From Micromonospora profundi (GTDB lineage Bacteria; Actinomycetota; Actinomycetes; Mycobacteriales; Micromonosporaceae): DNA of 64,000 bases. Position 1 is the first letter of the stretch. Each line of letters begins with the position of its first letter. Positions 32,087 through 41,462 of this stretch are shown one piece after another. The stretch spans positions 3,567,001 to 3,631,000 of the forward strand of contig NZ_JAATJK010000001.1 in NCBI RefSeq assembly GCF_011927785.1, read 5' to 3'. A program made the translations under genes and the position numbers. Under the pieces are notes generated by a model. That model was not told where the DNA came from. It saw only the letters and a list, made by a program, of their open reading frames with translations, and searched no databases.

Positions 32087-32236
32087 GCCTGTCCTCCTCA
32101 TACAGAGTTCCGCAGGATCCGACGTCCCCGGAACGCACCGCCACGGTGCCCACGCCGAACCACCGAGCCGTCGCCGGTCAGCGGTCGCGGGCGGGCCCGT
32201 CAGCCCCAGACCCTACCGTCCGTGATGGAGACCGGC

Positions 32237-35200
32237 TCAGGACGGTGAGGGTGTCAGGTCGCTGAGCGGATCCCCGCTGACCGTCGGGAACGGATCCTCG
32301 CCGGTCAGTGACGGGTCGGTGGCGGGCTGCGGTCTGGTCCGTTCGTCGTCGATGGCGTTGCGTACCTTCACCGACACCAACGAACCGGCACACTCCCCCG
32401 CAGCGGCCGATTCCTCCGGCGACGGCACGACCGCCGGCTCCCCGTCGACAGGCGGTGGCACACACGTCGGCTGGCGCACCCACAGGTCGAGGGTCAACTC
32501 GTCCTGACGCCAGCACGTGTAGGTGCCCTTCGTCTCCTGCTCGGGGCAGCGACTCACCTTCCACGGCTGCCAGCCGTCCTGACGAAGCGCGTCCTCGTAC
32601 ACCTTCGCCGTCTCCTCGGGCGACTTCTCGGAGGTGACGGTGCGCTCACGGAGCCGGCAGTCGAGCAGGCACCAGCGGCTGCCGCTGACGTCGTCGACAG
32701 TCTTCGTGGCGGCCCACGCGGGGACGTTGAGCTGGTCCAGGTTGTCGAAGACCGGGTCCCGGCTCAGCGTACGGACGCCGAAGAACAGCGGCACCGCGCC
32801 GAGCAGCACGACGCTGACCAGCACCAGCACCGCCGCCCGCAGCCGACGCCGCTCGCGCAATTGCCGGCGCAACTCCGACCGCGCGCCCGGGGCGCCTTCG
32901 TCGTCGTCGGGTGTGTCCGGACCGGCCGTACGCAAGGGCTGCCCGCCTGCCGGTTCGGAGGCGGGGCGGTCGGCCGACCCGGCCACGGCGGGCACCGCGG
33001 CGGCCGCTCGGGCCACGCCGACGGGCTCGCCGGGGCGGCCGGGCGGCGGCACGGGGGCGACGCCGCTGGGTTCGGGACGGCCGGCCTCGCGGTGCGGCGG
33101 CAGGGCACGACCGGCGGCGCGGTCCGCCGGACGGACCGGAGCGCCACCGCGCGCCGCCACCGGCGACCCGGGACCGGCAACGGGCTCGCCACCGGGCCGG
33201 GCGTCGCCGACGGGCGGACGGGCAGCACCGCGAGCCGGACCATCGGGACGGGAGCGCGGCAGGCCGTCCGGACCAGCACCCGGGGGCACAGCGCCACGGC
33301 CTGGACCATCCGGGTGCGCGGCACCTCGGTCGAGCGCGTCGATTCCGGGGCGAGGTGGGCCGTCGGGACCACGGCGACCGGCGGCCGGAGCGCCGCCGGG
33401 GTCGACCCGTGCCCTGCCGCCGGGCGCGGCGGCGCGGGCACCACCCCGTGCGGGCGCGCCACCGGGATTGGCGTACGGGTCGTCGCCGGGACGGGCAGCG
33501 GGGGGTCCGTCGACGCCGGGCCGGGCGACGCGACCAGTGGGAGCGGGCGCACCCGGGTCAGGTGGTGGCCCGACGGGCCGCTGACCGCCGGTGCGTTCCG
33601 CGGCTGGGTCCGGCACGGCGAGCGGACCCGTGGAGCGGCCCGTCAGATCGTCTGCGGACGGCGCCGGACGGCGCTCGGTGGGCCGGTTGCCGGCCGGGGC
33701 AGGCGCACCGCCGCCACGCCGGTTGACCACCGGCAGGCCGGGATCGGTGTGTGGCAGCCGGCCGGCCTGACGGAGCCAGTCCGCCGGACGTTCCGGGCGG
33801 TCCGCCCGGGGCTCACCGCCGACCGGAGGACGTCGGCCCTGCTCGTCGGTGGTCGCCCGGCGGCGGCCGGCGCCATCGGTGGGTGCGGTCCCCCCGCGAG
33901 CGGGGCCAACCGGCGCGGCACCGGTCGACGCCGGACCGGCACCAGGTTGTGCCGGACCGGGCTGCACAGGGCCGGACTGCGTCGGACGGGGCTGCCCGGG
34001 GCCTGGCTGCGTCGGACCAGGCTGCCGTGGGCCGGGCTGCGCCGGACCGCGCTGGCCGGGGCCGGGCTGCGCCGGTCCGGGACCCGGCTGCACAGTGCCG
34101 GGGCCGGACTGTGCCGGGCCGGGTTGGCGGACACCGGGCTGCCGGGCGCCATGCTGCGCAGTGCCCGGCTGCGCGGCACCGCGCGGCACACCACCGGGCT
34201 GCCGGGTGCCGGACTGCACGCCGCCAGGCTGAACGGCGGACGCGGGCGGCGCGCTGGACGCGGACGGCACCGGTGGCGCGTTGCCCGAGCGGGGCACCAC
34301 GGCCTCCTGCTCGTCGGCGGCGCGGCGGCGGCCGGTGGCCGGGCGGGGAGGACCGGGCGGCTGCGGTGCCCCCGGGTCCGCCGGGCCGGGACGACGCCGG
34401 GCCGCACGCGGGTCACCGTCGATCGCGGGGTCGGGTCGTGGACCGTCGGCGGCCTGTTGCACGACACCGGGCGGCGGCCCGTCGATCCGGGGCGGACCAC
34501 CGGCGGCCCGCGCCGGATCGGGCACCGGTCCGGTCGTACGCCGGCCGGAGGGCGGACCGTCGGTGGTCAGTGGACGGCCGGGCGCGGCGGGTTCGGGGCC
34601 CGGCCGACGGCTCGGTGGTACGGCGTCGGGTCGGCGCGGTGGCGGCATCGTCTCCGCCCGGCCAGCCGGCACGGCAGCGTCCGGACGGCGACCGGTTGGG
34701 GCACCGGCGCTCGATGGGCCGACAGGCGGGCCGGGCGGCGCCGACGCCGGACGCGGCCGGGCCGTGCCGGTGGGAGCCCCTGCCGGCGGCAGCGGCCCGG
34801 GTGGACCGGCCGGGTCGCCGCCGGTCGGGCGGGCTGCGGATGGTGGAGGTCCGCCAACTCGGGGACCGGCACCGGGAACCGGCTGTGCGCCACGCGGCAT
34901 CGGCTGGCCCTGCGCCGGGGCGCCTGGACCCGCGACACGGGGACGCTCGGCCGGGGCACCGGGACCTGCGGCGCGAGGGCGGTCGGCGGGTGGCCGCTCG
35001 TCCGGGCGACGAGCCTGCGGCGGCTCACCCGGCCAGGGGCCGTCAGTCGGGCGGCGTGCCCCGGGGCCGTCCGGGTCACCGCGGCGTGGAGCGGGCGGCG
35101 CGTCCGGCGGCGCGGGCGCGCCCGCGCGTGGCGGAACATGTTCGGCCGGCGCGCCGTCCGGGCCCAACTCGGTGCGTTGCTGCTTGGCCGAGCGCAGGTC

Positions 35201-35344
35201 GTCGATCCAGCCGAACTCCTCGCCGGCTACCGGCTCCTCCGGCTCGGCCTCGGCTCGGCCACGACCCCAGCGGCGGCCCTTGGCGCGGGGATCACGCCGC
35301 TCGTCCGGGCCCTCGTCCGGGCGATCCGCACCACGCGATCTCAC
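32237..35344 (-). CDS. Large Pro/Gly/Arg-rich single-pass membrane protein
   Basis: 1035 residues. Residues 1 to about 815 are almost entirely Pro, Gly, Ala, Arg and Gln with no globular pattern. The middle has tandem QPGPx-type pentapeptides (DNA about 33950-34240). Then comes a basic stretch, one membrane helix (about 838-857, [20 protein letters not shown]) and a 175-residue outer domain with six cysteines (WCLLDC, SRCPE, YTCWR, PTCVP, GECAG) that could form disulfides. The GTG start at 35344 overlaps the rarA stop (GTGA). A cytoplasmic disordered region with an exported Cys-domain is the likely topology. Function unknown; the length and repeats suggest rapid change. Confidence 0.8.
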   Translation of the reverse strand: MRSRGADRPDEGPDERRDPRAKGRRWGRGRAEAEPEEPVAGEEFGWIDDLRSAKQQRTELGPDGAPAEHVPPRAGAPAPPDAPPAPRRGDPDGPGARRPTDGPWPGEPPQARRPDERPPADRPRAAGPGAPAERPRVAGPGAPAQGQPMPRGAQPVPGAGPRVGGPPPSAARPTGGDPAGPPGPLPPAGAPTGTARPRPASAPPGPPVGPSSAGAPTGRRPDAAVPAGRAETMPPPRRPDAVPPSRRPGPEPAAPGRPLTTDGPPSGRRTTGPVPDPARAAGGPPRIDGPPPGVVQQAADGPRPDPAIDGDPRAARRRPGPADPGAPQPPGPPRPATGRRRAADEQEAVVPRSGNAPPVPSASSAPPASAVQPGGVQSGTRQPGGVPRGAAQPGTAQHGARQPGVRQPGPAQSGPGTVQPGPGPAQPGPGQRGPAQPGPRQPGPTQPGPGQPRPTQSGPVQPGPAQPGAGPASTGAAPVGPARGGTAPTDGAGRRRATTDEQGRRPPVGGEPRADRPERPADWLRQAGRLPHTDPGLPVVNRRGGGAPAPAGNRPTERRPAPSADDLTGRSTGPLAVPDPAAERTGGQRPVGPPPDPGAPAPTGRVARPGVDGPPAARPGDDPYANPGGAPARGGARAAAPGGRARVDPGGAPAAGRRGPDGPPRPGIDALDRGAAHPDGPGRGAVPPGAGPDGLPRSRPDGPARGAARPPVGDARPGGEPVAGPGSPVAARGGAPVRPADRAAGRALPPHREAGRPEPSGVAPVPPPGRPGEPVGVARAAAAVPAVAGSADRPASEPAGGQPLRTAGPDTPDDDEGAPGARSELRRQLRERRRLRAAVLVLVSVVLLGAVPLFFGVRTLSRDPVFDNLDQLNVPAWAATKTVDDVSGSRWCLLDCRLRERTVTSEKSPEETAKVYEDALRQDGWQPWKVSRCPEQETKGTYTCWRQDELTLDLWVRQPTCVPPPVDGEPAVVPSPEESAAAGECAGSLVSVKVRNAIDDERTRPQPATDPSLTGEDPFPTVSGDPLSDLTPSPS
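33950..34240 (-). repeat. Tandem QPGPx-coding repeats within the Pro-rich gene
   Basis: Degenerate 15-18 base units rich in CCGGGCTG and GCCGG words encode runs such as [23 protein letters not shown] and [11 protein letters not shown]. Units differ in third positions and in the fifth residue, so this is an old or slipping array rather than a fresh duplication. Confidence 0.7.
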
Positions 35345-36879
35345 TGTTGACCCTCTCCTGCGGCGTCAGTGCCGCTGTCCTGCGTCGTGCTGGGACCGCC
35401 CGTACCCATGGTCGGGCGACCGTTCTCACCGGCAAGCGCCGATGGGGCGTTCGCCGTTACGGGTGCCCCGGCTGCCGGTGCCTCCGGTCGGGCGGGTGGC
35501 GTCGGCAGGCCGCGCACGATCCGGCGCAGCAGCGGCAACCGGGTCGCCACCGACCGCTCCGCCCCGTGCGGGCTGGGCTGGTAGTAGTCGGTGCCCACCA
35601 GGTCGTCCGGGACGTACTGCTGGGTGACCACGCCGCGCTGGTCGTCGTGCGGGTAGCGGTAGCCGGTGCCGTGGCCGAGCCCTCGGGCGCCGGCGTAGTG
35701 GGCGTCGCGCAGTCCGCGCGGCACCGGGCCACCCTTGCCGGCCCGTACGTCGGCGATGGCGGCACCGATGGCCGTGGTGGCCGAGTTCGACTTGGGCGCG
35801 GTGGCCAGGTGGATCACCGCCTGGGCCAGGTTGAGTTGCACTTCGGGCAGCCCGACGTACTCGACGGCGTGCGCGGCGGCGGTGGCCACGCTCAACGCTG
35901 TGGGATCGGCCATGCCGACGTCCTCGCTGGCGAAGATGACAAGCCGGCGGGCGATGAACCGGGCGTCCTCACCGGCGACAAGCATGCGGGCCAACCAGTG
36001 CACGGCGGCGTCCACATCCGAGCCGCGCATGCTCTTGATGAACGCGCTTACCACGTCGTAGTGGGCGTCGCCGTCGCGGTCGTAGCGCACCGCCGCCACG
36101 TCGACGGCCTGCTCGGCGGTGGCGAGGTCGATGCGCCCGGTCCCGAGAGCCGCGGCGGAGGCCGCCGCCGCCTCCAGCGCGGTCAGCGCCTTGCGGACGT
36201 CACCGGAGGCGAGCCGGACCAGGTGATCCTCGGCCTCGGGCTCAAGGGTGAGCGTGCCACCGAGGCCGCGCTCGTCGGTGACCGCCCGGCGCAGCAGGCC
36301 GCGTACCGCGTCGTCGTCGAGCGGTTGCAGGGTGAGCAGCACGCACCGGGACAGCAGCGGGGAGATGACCGAGAAGTACGGGTTCTCGGTGGTGGCGGCG
36401 AGCAGCGTGACAGTGCGGTCCTCGACGGCGGCAAGCAGCGAGTCCTGTTGGGTCTTGCTGAACCGGTGCACCTCGTCGATGAAGAGGACGGTCTGCGGGC
36501 CGCCGGAGCGGCGCTGGCGGCGGGCCGCCTCGATGACCGCGCGGACGTCCTTGACCCCGGCGGACAGCGCCGACATGGCGACGAACCGGCGGTCGGTGGC
36601 CGCCGCGACCAGGTGCGCGATTGTGGTCTTGCCGCTGCCGGGCGGTCCCCAGAGGATGACCGACAGCGGGGCGCCGCCGGAGACGAGCTGCCGCAGCGGC
36701 GCGCCGGGGGCGAGCAGGTGGTCCTGGCCGACCAGCTCGTCGAGCGTTGCCGGGCGCATCCGGACGGGCAGGGGCGAATCGTCTGCTACCGGAGTGAAGC
36801 CGTCGACACCGGCGGGACCCTCGGGCGCGCTGCGCGACCCGGTGGGCGCACCGAGGGAGAAGAGGGCGTCGGACTCCAT
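35341..36879 (-). CDS. rarA: Replication-associated recombination protein A
   Basis: AAA+ ATPase (RarA/MgsA) acting at stalled forks. 512 residues. Walker A is [18 protein letters not shown], Walker B is [19 protein letters not shown], sensor 1 [10 protein letters not shown], then the clamp-loader-like C-terminal domain with [19 protein letters not shown]. The ATG at 36879 is preceded by TACTGT seven bases away and no ribosome site, so the mRNA is probably leaderless; the GTG one codon earlier is less likely. The last 60 residues are Pro/Ala-rich. Confidence 0.94.
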   Translation of the reverse strand: MESDALFSLGAPTGSRSAPEGPAGVDGFTPVADDSPLPVRMRPATLDELVGQDHLLAPGAPLRQLVSGGAPLSVILWGPPGSGKTTIAHLVAAATDRRFVAMSALSAGVKDVRAVIEAARRQRRSGGPQTVLFIDEVHRFSKTQQDSLLAAVEDRTVTLLAATTENPYFSVISPLLSRCVLLTLQPLDDDAVRGLLRRAVTDERGLGGTLTLEPEAEDHLVRLASGDVRKALTALEAAAASAAALGTGRIDLATAEQAVDVAAVRYDRDGDAHYDVVSAFIKSMRGSDVDAAVHWLARMLVAGEDARFIARRLVIFASEDVGMADPTALSVATAAAHAVEYVGLPEVQLNLAQAVIHLATAPKSNSATTAIGAAIADVRAGKGGPVPRGLRDAHYAGARGLGHGTGYRYPHDDQRGVVTQQYVPDDLVGTDYYQPSPHGAERSVATRLPLLRRIVRGLPTPPARPEAPAAGAPVTANAPSALAGENGRPTMGTGGPSTTQDSGTDAAGEGQQ

Positions 36880-36886
36880 CACGAAG

Positions 36887-36892
36887 ACAGTA
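36887..36892 (-). promoter_or_regulatory. -10 element for a leaderless rarA transcript
   Basis: TACTGT on the minus strand fits TANNNT and lies seven bases before the rarA ATG, the spacing of leaderless actinobacterial mRNAs. No clear -35 is seen. Confidence 0.5.
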
Positions 36893-36954
36893 CCGGGCCG
36901 TGCCCGCGACGCCGGAATCGCGCCGCGGGCCGGGCCATCGATGGTCGGTTCCGG

Positions 36955-37176
36955 TCAGCCGCGACCGGGGCGACGCCCCCGGTACCAGCGACCGCCGCCA
37001 CCGCCGCCACCGCCGCGCGGGCCGCTACCCACACCGGCCAGGTAGAGCGAGAGCAGGAGCAGACCGATGAGCACGAGGGTGTTCCAGTTGAACAGGTCCG
37101 GTGCGCCGAAGTCGGTGTTGAGCAGGTCGAGCAGCAGGGCGAAGCCAAAGACGATGGCCGCGAGAATGGCGAGCAT
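36955..37176 (-). CDS. Small membrane protein with Gly/Arg tail
   Basis: 73 residues from the ATG at 37176, with GGAGG six bases upstream. Two hydrophobic segments (LAILAAIVFGFALLLDLL and TLVLIGLLLLSLYLAGVG) are joined by NTDFGAPDLFNWN, followed by a Gly/Arg tail. It resembles many short unnamed actinobacterial membrane proteins. Not recognised further. 75 bases upstream of rarA. Confidence 0.75.
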   Translation of the reverse strand: MLAILAAIVFGFALLLDLLNTDFGAPDLFNWNTLVLIGLLLLSLYLAGVGSGPRGGGGGGGGRWYRGRRPGRG

Positions 37177-37295
37177 GTCGGTCCTCCGGTGGGGGTTCCC
37201 AGTAGGTCGGCGCGTGATGTACCCAATCGGTCGAGTCGCCAATCTCCACCGATTCGTGTGGTGTTCCGCGTTCGAGGGTTCCCCGGTAGGAGATA

Positions 37296-37326
37296 CCAAG
37301 TTACTTGGGTCAAGTAAGTAACTTGG
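37296..37326. promoter_or_regulatory. Palindromic operator candidate for the HxlR / monooxygenase pair
   Basis: Arms CCAAGTTACTT (37296-37306) and AAGTAACTTGG (37316-37326) are exact reverse complements nine bases apart. A second, overlapping palindrome, TTACTTG-GGT-CAAGTAA, occupies 37301-37317. The 13-mer CCAAGTTACTTAC read on the minus strand here recurs exactly at 37983-37995, just before the HxlR gene. The rest of the 328-base gap 37177-37504 holds no gene I can support. Confidence 0.75.
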
Positions 37327-37504
37327 GGTCATGTTGTGAGGATCAAGCGGCCGCTCGAAACTCGTTGAGGGCCGAGGAGTTGGCCGGCCGACGCAGCCGC
37401 TTTCTGGCGCCTGGGGCAACTCGCCCCGTTGCCGAACCATCTCGGATTCGGTGATCGCCTCGGTCCCGGGCCGAAGGATCTGAAGACACGAAAGGACCAC
37501 CGGA

Positions 37505-37858
37505 ATGACCAGCAACGAGCATGTTCTTCCCGACGACCTGGTGCCGGCCGAGGTACTGGCCTCGACCAGCCCGATCGCGATTTCCTCGCTGGCTCGACTC
37601 AAGCCGGGCAAGAGCGACGACGAGATGCAGAAGGCGTTCACGGCGATGATGTCCGCTGCACGCGAGGAAGAAGGTTGCGAGCAGTACGCGATTCACGCCA
37701 CTCTCGGCCAGCCGGGCGTCTATGCGTTCTACGAGCGGTGGTCAAGCGGTGCGGACCTGCTCCGCCACATGCAGAATCCCTCCCTGCGGACCTACCACGG
37801 TCAGTTCTTCAAGAACCTGGACGTGGAAATCGAGTGGCTCCGGCCGTTGGATGCCTGA
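37505..37858 (+). CDS. Antibiotic-biosynthesis-monooxygenase (ABM) domain protein
   Basis: 117 residues, one ABM/ferredoxin-like domain (about 25-112): SSLARLKPGKSDDEMQKAF, REEEGCEQYAIHATL, VYAFYERWSSGADLLRHM and LRTYHGQFFKNLD. Such small dimeric proteins oxidise quinols or degrade heme, or only bind ligands. AAGGA precedes the ATG at 37505. Paired with the HxlR regulator 146 bases downstream and with the shared operator motif, which suggests induction by an electrophile or quinone. Substrate unknown. Confidence 0.85.
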   Translation: MTSNEHVLPDDLVPAEVLASTSPIAISSLARLKPGKSDDEMQKAFTAMMSAAREEEGCEQYAIHATLGQPGVYAFYERWSSGADLLRHMQNPSLRTYHGQFFKNLDVEIEWLRPLDA

Positions 37859-37969
37859 CACCGGAAGGTAGTTCGGTCGGCCAGGCAGGCACCGCCCCGT
37901 CGCACCCGGAGTCGCCACCCTGGGCAGCGACGGTGCGGTGACCAACGCCGGCCCGTTCGCGCAACAGGT

Positions 37970-37998
37970 TTGTCGACCCGACCCAAGTTACTTACCCT
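37970..37998 (+). promoter_or_regulatory. Promoter of the HxlR gene overlapping an operator copy
   Basis: TTGTCG (37970-37975), 17 bases, TACCCT (37993-37998), then six bases to the GTG start at 38005, which implies a leaderless mRNA. The repeated motif CCAAGTTACTTAC (37983-37995) overlaps the -10, so a bound repressor would block it. Confidence 0.65.
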
Positions 37999-38004
37999 GA
38001 GAAA

Positions 38005-38349
38005 GTGACCAAGTCTCTCAACGGTCGGATCGACGAGGAAAGGTGCCACCTCGTCCTGCGCGCGATCGATGTCATCGGGGCCCGCTGGACCGGACCGATC
38101 TTGATCGCAGCGGTCCGCGGCGCTCGCCGATTCAAGGAGTACCGCGCCCTGGTCAGCGGCATCTCCGACCCTCAACTCACCGTCCGACTCAAAGACCTCC
38201 AGGCCCGCGGCCTCATCGAGCGCACGGTAATCCCCAGCACGCCGGTGCAGATCACCTACAGCCTGACCGCCGCGGGCGAAGAGTTGATCGCCGCACTTCA
38301 GCCCCTGTCGAAGTGGGGCGAGCAGCATCTGACGCATGACGGAGCATGA
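38005..38349 (+). CDS. HxlR-family transcriptional regulator
   Basis: 114 residues, winged helix of the HxlR/YodB type: DEERCHLVLRAIDVIGARWT, ILIAAVRGARRFKEYRALVS, DPQLTVRLKDLQARGLIERT, with Cys14 at the position used for redox or electrophile sensing in YodB/HypR relatives. GTG start at 38005 with no ribosome site, so leaderless. Likely controls itself and the ABM gene through CCAAGTTACTTAC sites. Confidence 0.9.
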   Translation: MTKSLNGRIDEERCHLVLRAIDVIGARWTGPILIAAVRGARRFKEYRALVSGISDPQLTVRLKDLQARGLIERTVIPSTPVQITYSLTAAGEELIAALQPLSKWGEQHLTHDGA

Positions 38350-38410
38350 CCCGAGGCAACGGATGCCGTCGGCCTCACCTCGGTACGCCTCGCCTGAGGC
38401 GGGGCGCGTA

Positions 38411-38453
38411 GCTCCGGCCGTCGGAGAGGGAATCCTTCCCGGACGGCCGGAGC
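38411..38453. terminator. Hairpin between HxlR and MFS genes
   Basis: A 12-bp stem (GCTCCGGCCGTC / GACGGCCGGAGC) encloses a 19-base loop with an inner GGGAA/TTCCC pairing. It sits between two convergent stop codons (38349 and 38470). No T run, but the position suggests a shared terminator. Confidence 0.65.
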
Positions 38454-38469
38454 GGCAGGCGTTCGGCTG

Positions 38470-39789
38470 TCACTGACGGCGTGAGGGCTCGGCGGGCACG
38501 GGGACCGCGCCCTGATCGGCCGAGACCGCGCTTTGATCGGACGGCGGGTCGGCGGGCTGGCGACCGGCCCGCCAGGCCGGCAGGTAGAGCGGGGCGGCCA
38601 CGGCGAGCACGACCGCGCCGACGAGCATCGCGGCGGTGACGCTGACCCTGTCGGCGAGCGCGGTGAGCACGACCGCGCCGACCGCGAAGCCGGGCTGGCC
38701 CATCATCGAGTTCAGCGAGATCACGCTGGTCCGGTACGGCCCGTCGACCTGGCGGTGCAGCAGCCCCATGTGCACCGGGTTGGACGCCCCGTGGATGCTG
38801 TAGCAGGCGAGGTAGGCCACGAGCACCCCGACCGGGCCTGCGAACAGACCCATCCCGACCACCGTCGCACCCTGCAGGATGCGCAGCAGGGCGGCACTGG
38901 GCGCGGCGCCCAGCCAGCGCAGCAGCAGCGGGGTGAGGGCGGCACCAGCCGCACTGGCCAGCCAGGCCGCCGAGTTCGCCGGTCCGAGCAGCGCCGCCGC
39001 CCGGTCCGGATCCCCTACCACCTCGGCGAGCCGGACCGGCAGCAGCGACTCGAAGGTGACCATGCCGAAGCCCCAGAACAGTTCCACCGCGACGAGGGCC
39101 AGCAGCACCCGGGAGCGGCGCAGCAGCCCGAACGACTGACCGATCATCCGGGGCGCCTCGACGATCGAGGCCCGCAACGCCCCAGCGCCCTTGGCCGGGC
39201 GGACCTCCCGCAGCAGTGTCACAAGGGCGGCCAGGGCCACCACCTGGAAAGCCGCGGCGACGAGCACCGGGACGGTGAGCGCGCTGACCGGCCCGATCGG
39301 GCCGAGCGCGATCAGGCCGCCTGCCAGCAGCGCGCCGGCGGAGATGGTCACGCCGATGACGGTGCCGGCGTAGCCGAGGCCCGGCTCGTACTTCGCCTCC
39401 GGGTCGGCGGCGAGGGTGGCGTCGACGTACCAGGACTCCAGTGGGCCGCTGTCGAGGGCACGGAAGACCCCCTGCAGGGCCCAGACCAGCACGAAGACCG
39501 CGAACGTGTCGGCGACCGCGAAGATCAGCAGGGAGGCCAGAGCAAGTGTCCAGGCCACCAGGAGTACCGGCCGACGGCCGAGCGCGTCGGCGAGGCCGCC
39601 GGTGGGCAGCTCCAGTGCCAACACGACCAGCCCTTGGGCGACGGTGACCAGCCCGATCTGGGACAGCGACAGGCCCCGCTCCTGCATCAACAGGATCATC
39701 ACCGGGATGATCAGGCCGCTGGGCAGCCACCGCAGCCCGTGCAGGAGCAGGAACCTCTGCCGGACCTGACGTACGGTCAGCGCGCTCAT
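38470..39789 (-). CDS. MFS transporter
   Basis: 439 residues with 12 predicted membrane segments. The loop 2-3 motif appears as GGLADALGRRPVLLVAW; start is LTVRQVRQRFLLLHGLRWL and the tail after about 410 is polar. Located 58 bases downstream of an ArsR regulator on the same strand, so likely an exporter under its control. Substrate unknown. Confidence 0.88.
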   Translation of the reverse strand: MSALTVRQVRQRFLLLHGLRWLPSGLIIPVMILLMQERGLSLSQIGLVTVAQGLVVLALELPTGGLADALGRRPVLLVAWTLALASLLIFAVADTFAVFVLVWALQGVFRALDSGPLESWYVDATLAADPEAKYEPGLGYAGTVIGVTISAGALLAGGLIALGPIGPVSALTVPVLVAAAFQVVALAALVTLLREVRPAKGAGALRASIVEAPRMIGQSFGLLRRSRVLLALVAVELFWGFGMVTFESLLPVRLAEVVGDPDRAAALLGPANSAAWLASAAGAALTPLLLRWLGAAPSAALLRILQGATVVGMGLFAGPVGVLVAYLACYSIHGASNPVHMGLLHRQVDGPYRTSVISLNSMMGQPGFAVGAVVLTALADRVSVTAAMLVGAVVLAVAAPLYLPAWRAGRQPADPPSDQSAVSADQGAVPVPAEPSRRQ

Positions 39790-39847
39790 CGGATGCCCTC
39801 CTCTGTCGGCGGGTGCGGGGCTCGCGGAACCGGTGCGGGCCGCGCGC

Positions 39848-40447
39848 TCACCAGCGCTGGTCCAGCCGTGGGATGCCGGCCAGGAACACGTGCACGGGCT
39901 TGACGTCGCCGCCGTCAGCCACGGGCTCGTCGCGGTAGCGCATCAGCACCTCCCACAGCTCGTCGTTGAGGGCCCGCAACCGGGCCGGGTCGAGCGGCAG
40001 CACCAGGTCACTCATGCCGGCGGCGTCACGCCAGGGCCGGGATTGGTGGTGCTCGACGGCCGTCCACCTCTCGTACAGCTCGGCCATCACCCGCACCTGG
40101 TCGGCCTGGATCCACTGCACGGCGGCGCGGGCGTCCGGGTCGTCGTCGAAGTCGGTGGGCTCGAAGTTGCTGATGTCGTGCGCGGCCTGCCACCAGCGCT
40201 GCCGGCTGGTGCCCCGATCGGGGTCCTCGGTCACCAACCCCACCTCGGCGAGCTGCCGCAGGTGATAGCTCGTGGCGCCGGTGTTGGTGCCCAACTTCTC
40301 GGCCAGGGCGGTGGCGGTCGCCGGACCGTCCACGCGAAGTGAGCCGAGCAGCCGCATCCGCAGCGGGTGAGCCAGGGTGCGGACCTGCCGGCTGTCCAGA
40401 TGGACGCGGCGCGGCTCAGCCGGACGGTCGGGTGAAGGCGTCTCCAT
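39848..40447 (-). CDS. ArsR-type helix-turn-helix regulator
   Basis: 199 residues from the ATG at 40447 (METPSPDRPAEPRRVHL). The winged helix is at about 15-85 with VRTLAHPLRMRLLGSLRVDG and NTGATSYHLRQLAEVGLV. The remaining 110 residues form a helical domain (QRWWQAAHDISNFEPTDF) seen in the larger ArsR proteins linked to MFS genes. No metal-binding Cys motif. Upstream of the MFS gene and downstream of a 20-bp inverted repeat. Confidence 0.88.
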   Translation of the reverse strand: METPSPDRPAEPRRVHLDSRQVRTLAHPLRMRLLGSLRVDGPATATALAEKLGTNTGATSYHLRQLAEVGLVTEDPDRGTSRQRWWQAAHDISNFEPTDFDDDPDARAAVQWIQADQVRVMAELYERWTAVEHHQSRPWRDAAGMSDLVLPLDPARLRALNDELWEVLMRYRDEPVADGGDVKPVHVFLAGIPRLDQRW

Positions 40448-40460
40448 GCTTGCACAATAA

Positions 40461-40509
40461 CTCTGCACACTTCCTATGCACAACGTTTATGCATAGGAAG
40501 TGTGCAGAG
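40461..40509. promoter_or_regulatory. 20-bp perfect inverted repeat upstream of the ArsR gene
   Basis: Arms 40461-40480 (CTCTGCACACTTCCTATGCA) and 40490-40509 are exact reverse complements with a 9-base centre, beginning 13 bases before the ArsR ATG and ending 24 bases after the stop of the reductase gene. Its place fits an operator for ArsR autoregulation of the ArsR-MFS pair; a terminator for the reductase gene is the alternative, though no T run follows. Confidence 0.75.
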
Positions 40510-40533
40510 GCTCGGGATGACTGACGGTGGGCC

Positions 40534-41346
40534 TCAGCGGGCCAGGAGTTCGCGCACTCCCCGCAGCCGCGTACGCAGCAGATCCGTTGCGCGGGAGCAG
40601 TCCAGGCGTACCTCGGTGGGGCGGACCACGCCGGCCGCCGCGCCGGTGGTGGTCTTCAGCGCGGCGGCGTCCAGACCGAACCGCCCGGCCACCAGCAGGC
40701 CCAGCTCGGCCCGGCTCACCGCGTCGGGGCCAGCCACGTTCAACAGACCGGCGTACGACGAGCAGGCCAGTTCCAGCACGGCGTCGGCCAGGTCGGTGAC
40801 GTCGACCGGGCAGCGGGTCTCGTCGGTGAACAGGGTGGCCCGGCCGGCGAGGGCGTCCCGGCAGAGCTGGATCTGCTTGCTGCCCTCCCCCACGATCAGC
40901 GAGGTACGCACGAGCGCCGCGCCGGGGTCGACAGCCCGTACGGCGGTCTCGGCGGCGGCCTTCGCGGCACCGTACGCGTGGATCGGGGTGGGCACGTCGT
41001 CGTCGAGGTACGGCGACGGACGGCCGGCGTGCAGTGCGTCGCTGGACATGTGCACCAGGCGAACTCCGGCTTCGGCGGCGGCGACGGCCACGTTGGCGGC
41101 CCCGTCGGCGGTGACCGTCCAGTCGTCGTACCGGTAGGGGGTGCTCACCACGGCGTCGGGGCGCACCTGCGCGACAAGCGCGCGCACGGCGGCCCGGTCT
41201 GTCACGTCCAGGCGGTGCGCCGCGACACCCGGCACCGCGATGTCCTGAGAGTGGAAGGTCCCCACGACCTGCCGCCCGGCCGCAACAGCCCGCCGACAAA
41301 CCTCCCGCCCCAAAAACCCACTACCCCCGACAACAAGCACTCGCAC
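40534..41346 (-). CDS. RmlD-like NAD(P)-dependent sugar reductase / epimerase
   Basis: 270 residues, Rossmann fold of the dTDP-4-dehydrorhamnose reductase type. Nucleotide motif VRVLVVGGSGFLGREVCRRA, STPYRYDDW region, and the catalytic MSSDALHAGRPSPY / YGAAKAAAE (YxxxK). GTG start at 41346. It stands apart from rml genes, so its role in deoxysugar or cofactor metabolism is open; relatives also act as general NAD-dependent reductases. Confidence 0.85.
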   Translation of the reverse strand: MRVLVVGGSGFLGREVCRRAVAAGRQVVGTFHSQDIAVPGVAAHRLDVTDRAAVRALVAQVRPDAVVSTPYRYDDWTVTADGAANVAVAAAEAGVRLVHMSSDALHAGRPSPYLDDDVPTPIHAYGAAKAAAETAVRAVDPGAALVRTSLIVGEGSKQIQLCRDALAGRATLFTDETRCPVDVTDLADAVLELACSSYAGLLNVAGPDAVSRAELGLLVAGRFGLDAAALKTTTGAAAGVVRPTEVRLDCSRATDLLRTRLRGVRELLAR

Positions 41347-41368
41347 GATCCCAGCCCCTCCCCCGCCC

Positions 41369-41440
41369 GCCCTGGTGATCATGAGGTTAGCGGGAAGACG
41401 CGCCGGAGCACGCCCCCGTCAACCTCAAGATCACCAGGGC
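41369..41440. repeat. 20-bp intergenic inverted repeat before the reductase gene
   Basis: Left arm GCCCTGGTGATCATGAGGTT (41369-41388) and right arm (41421-41440) pair with one mismatch across a 32-base spacer. It lies between the aspS stop (41463) and the reductase start (41346), both on the minus strand, so it could act as terminator of aspS. Layout resembles the other intergenic palindromes in this window. Confidence 0.75.
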
Positions 41441-41462
41441 AGGGTGGGAGGGGCGGTGAGGG

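Noticed and set aside
29111..32248. A 1045-codon open frame on the plus strand opposite alaS and the DUF948 gene
   Set aside because: It is antisense to well-supported genes, its composition is that of a GC-rich shadow frame, and it has no recognisable domain.
32861..35350. Long plus-strand open frames opposite the Pro-rich gene
   Set aside because: They arise from the repeat composition and carry no family motif. The minus frame has a membrane helix, a Cys-rich domain and a start coupled to rarA.
37343..37941. Short open frames in the gap around the ABM gene, on both strands
   Set aside because: They overlap the ABM gene or the operator, lack ribosome sites and have no family motif.
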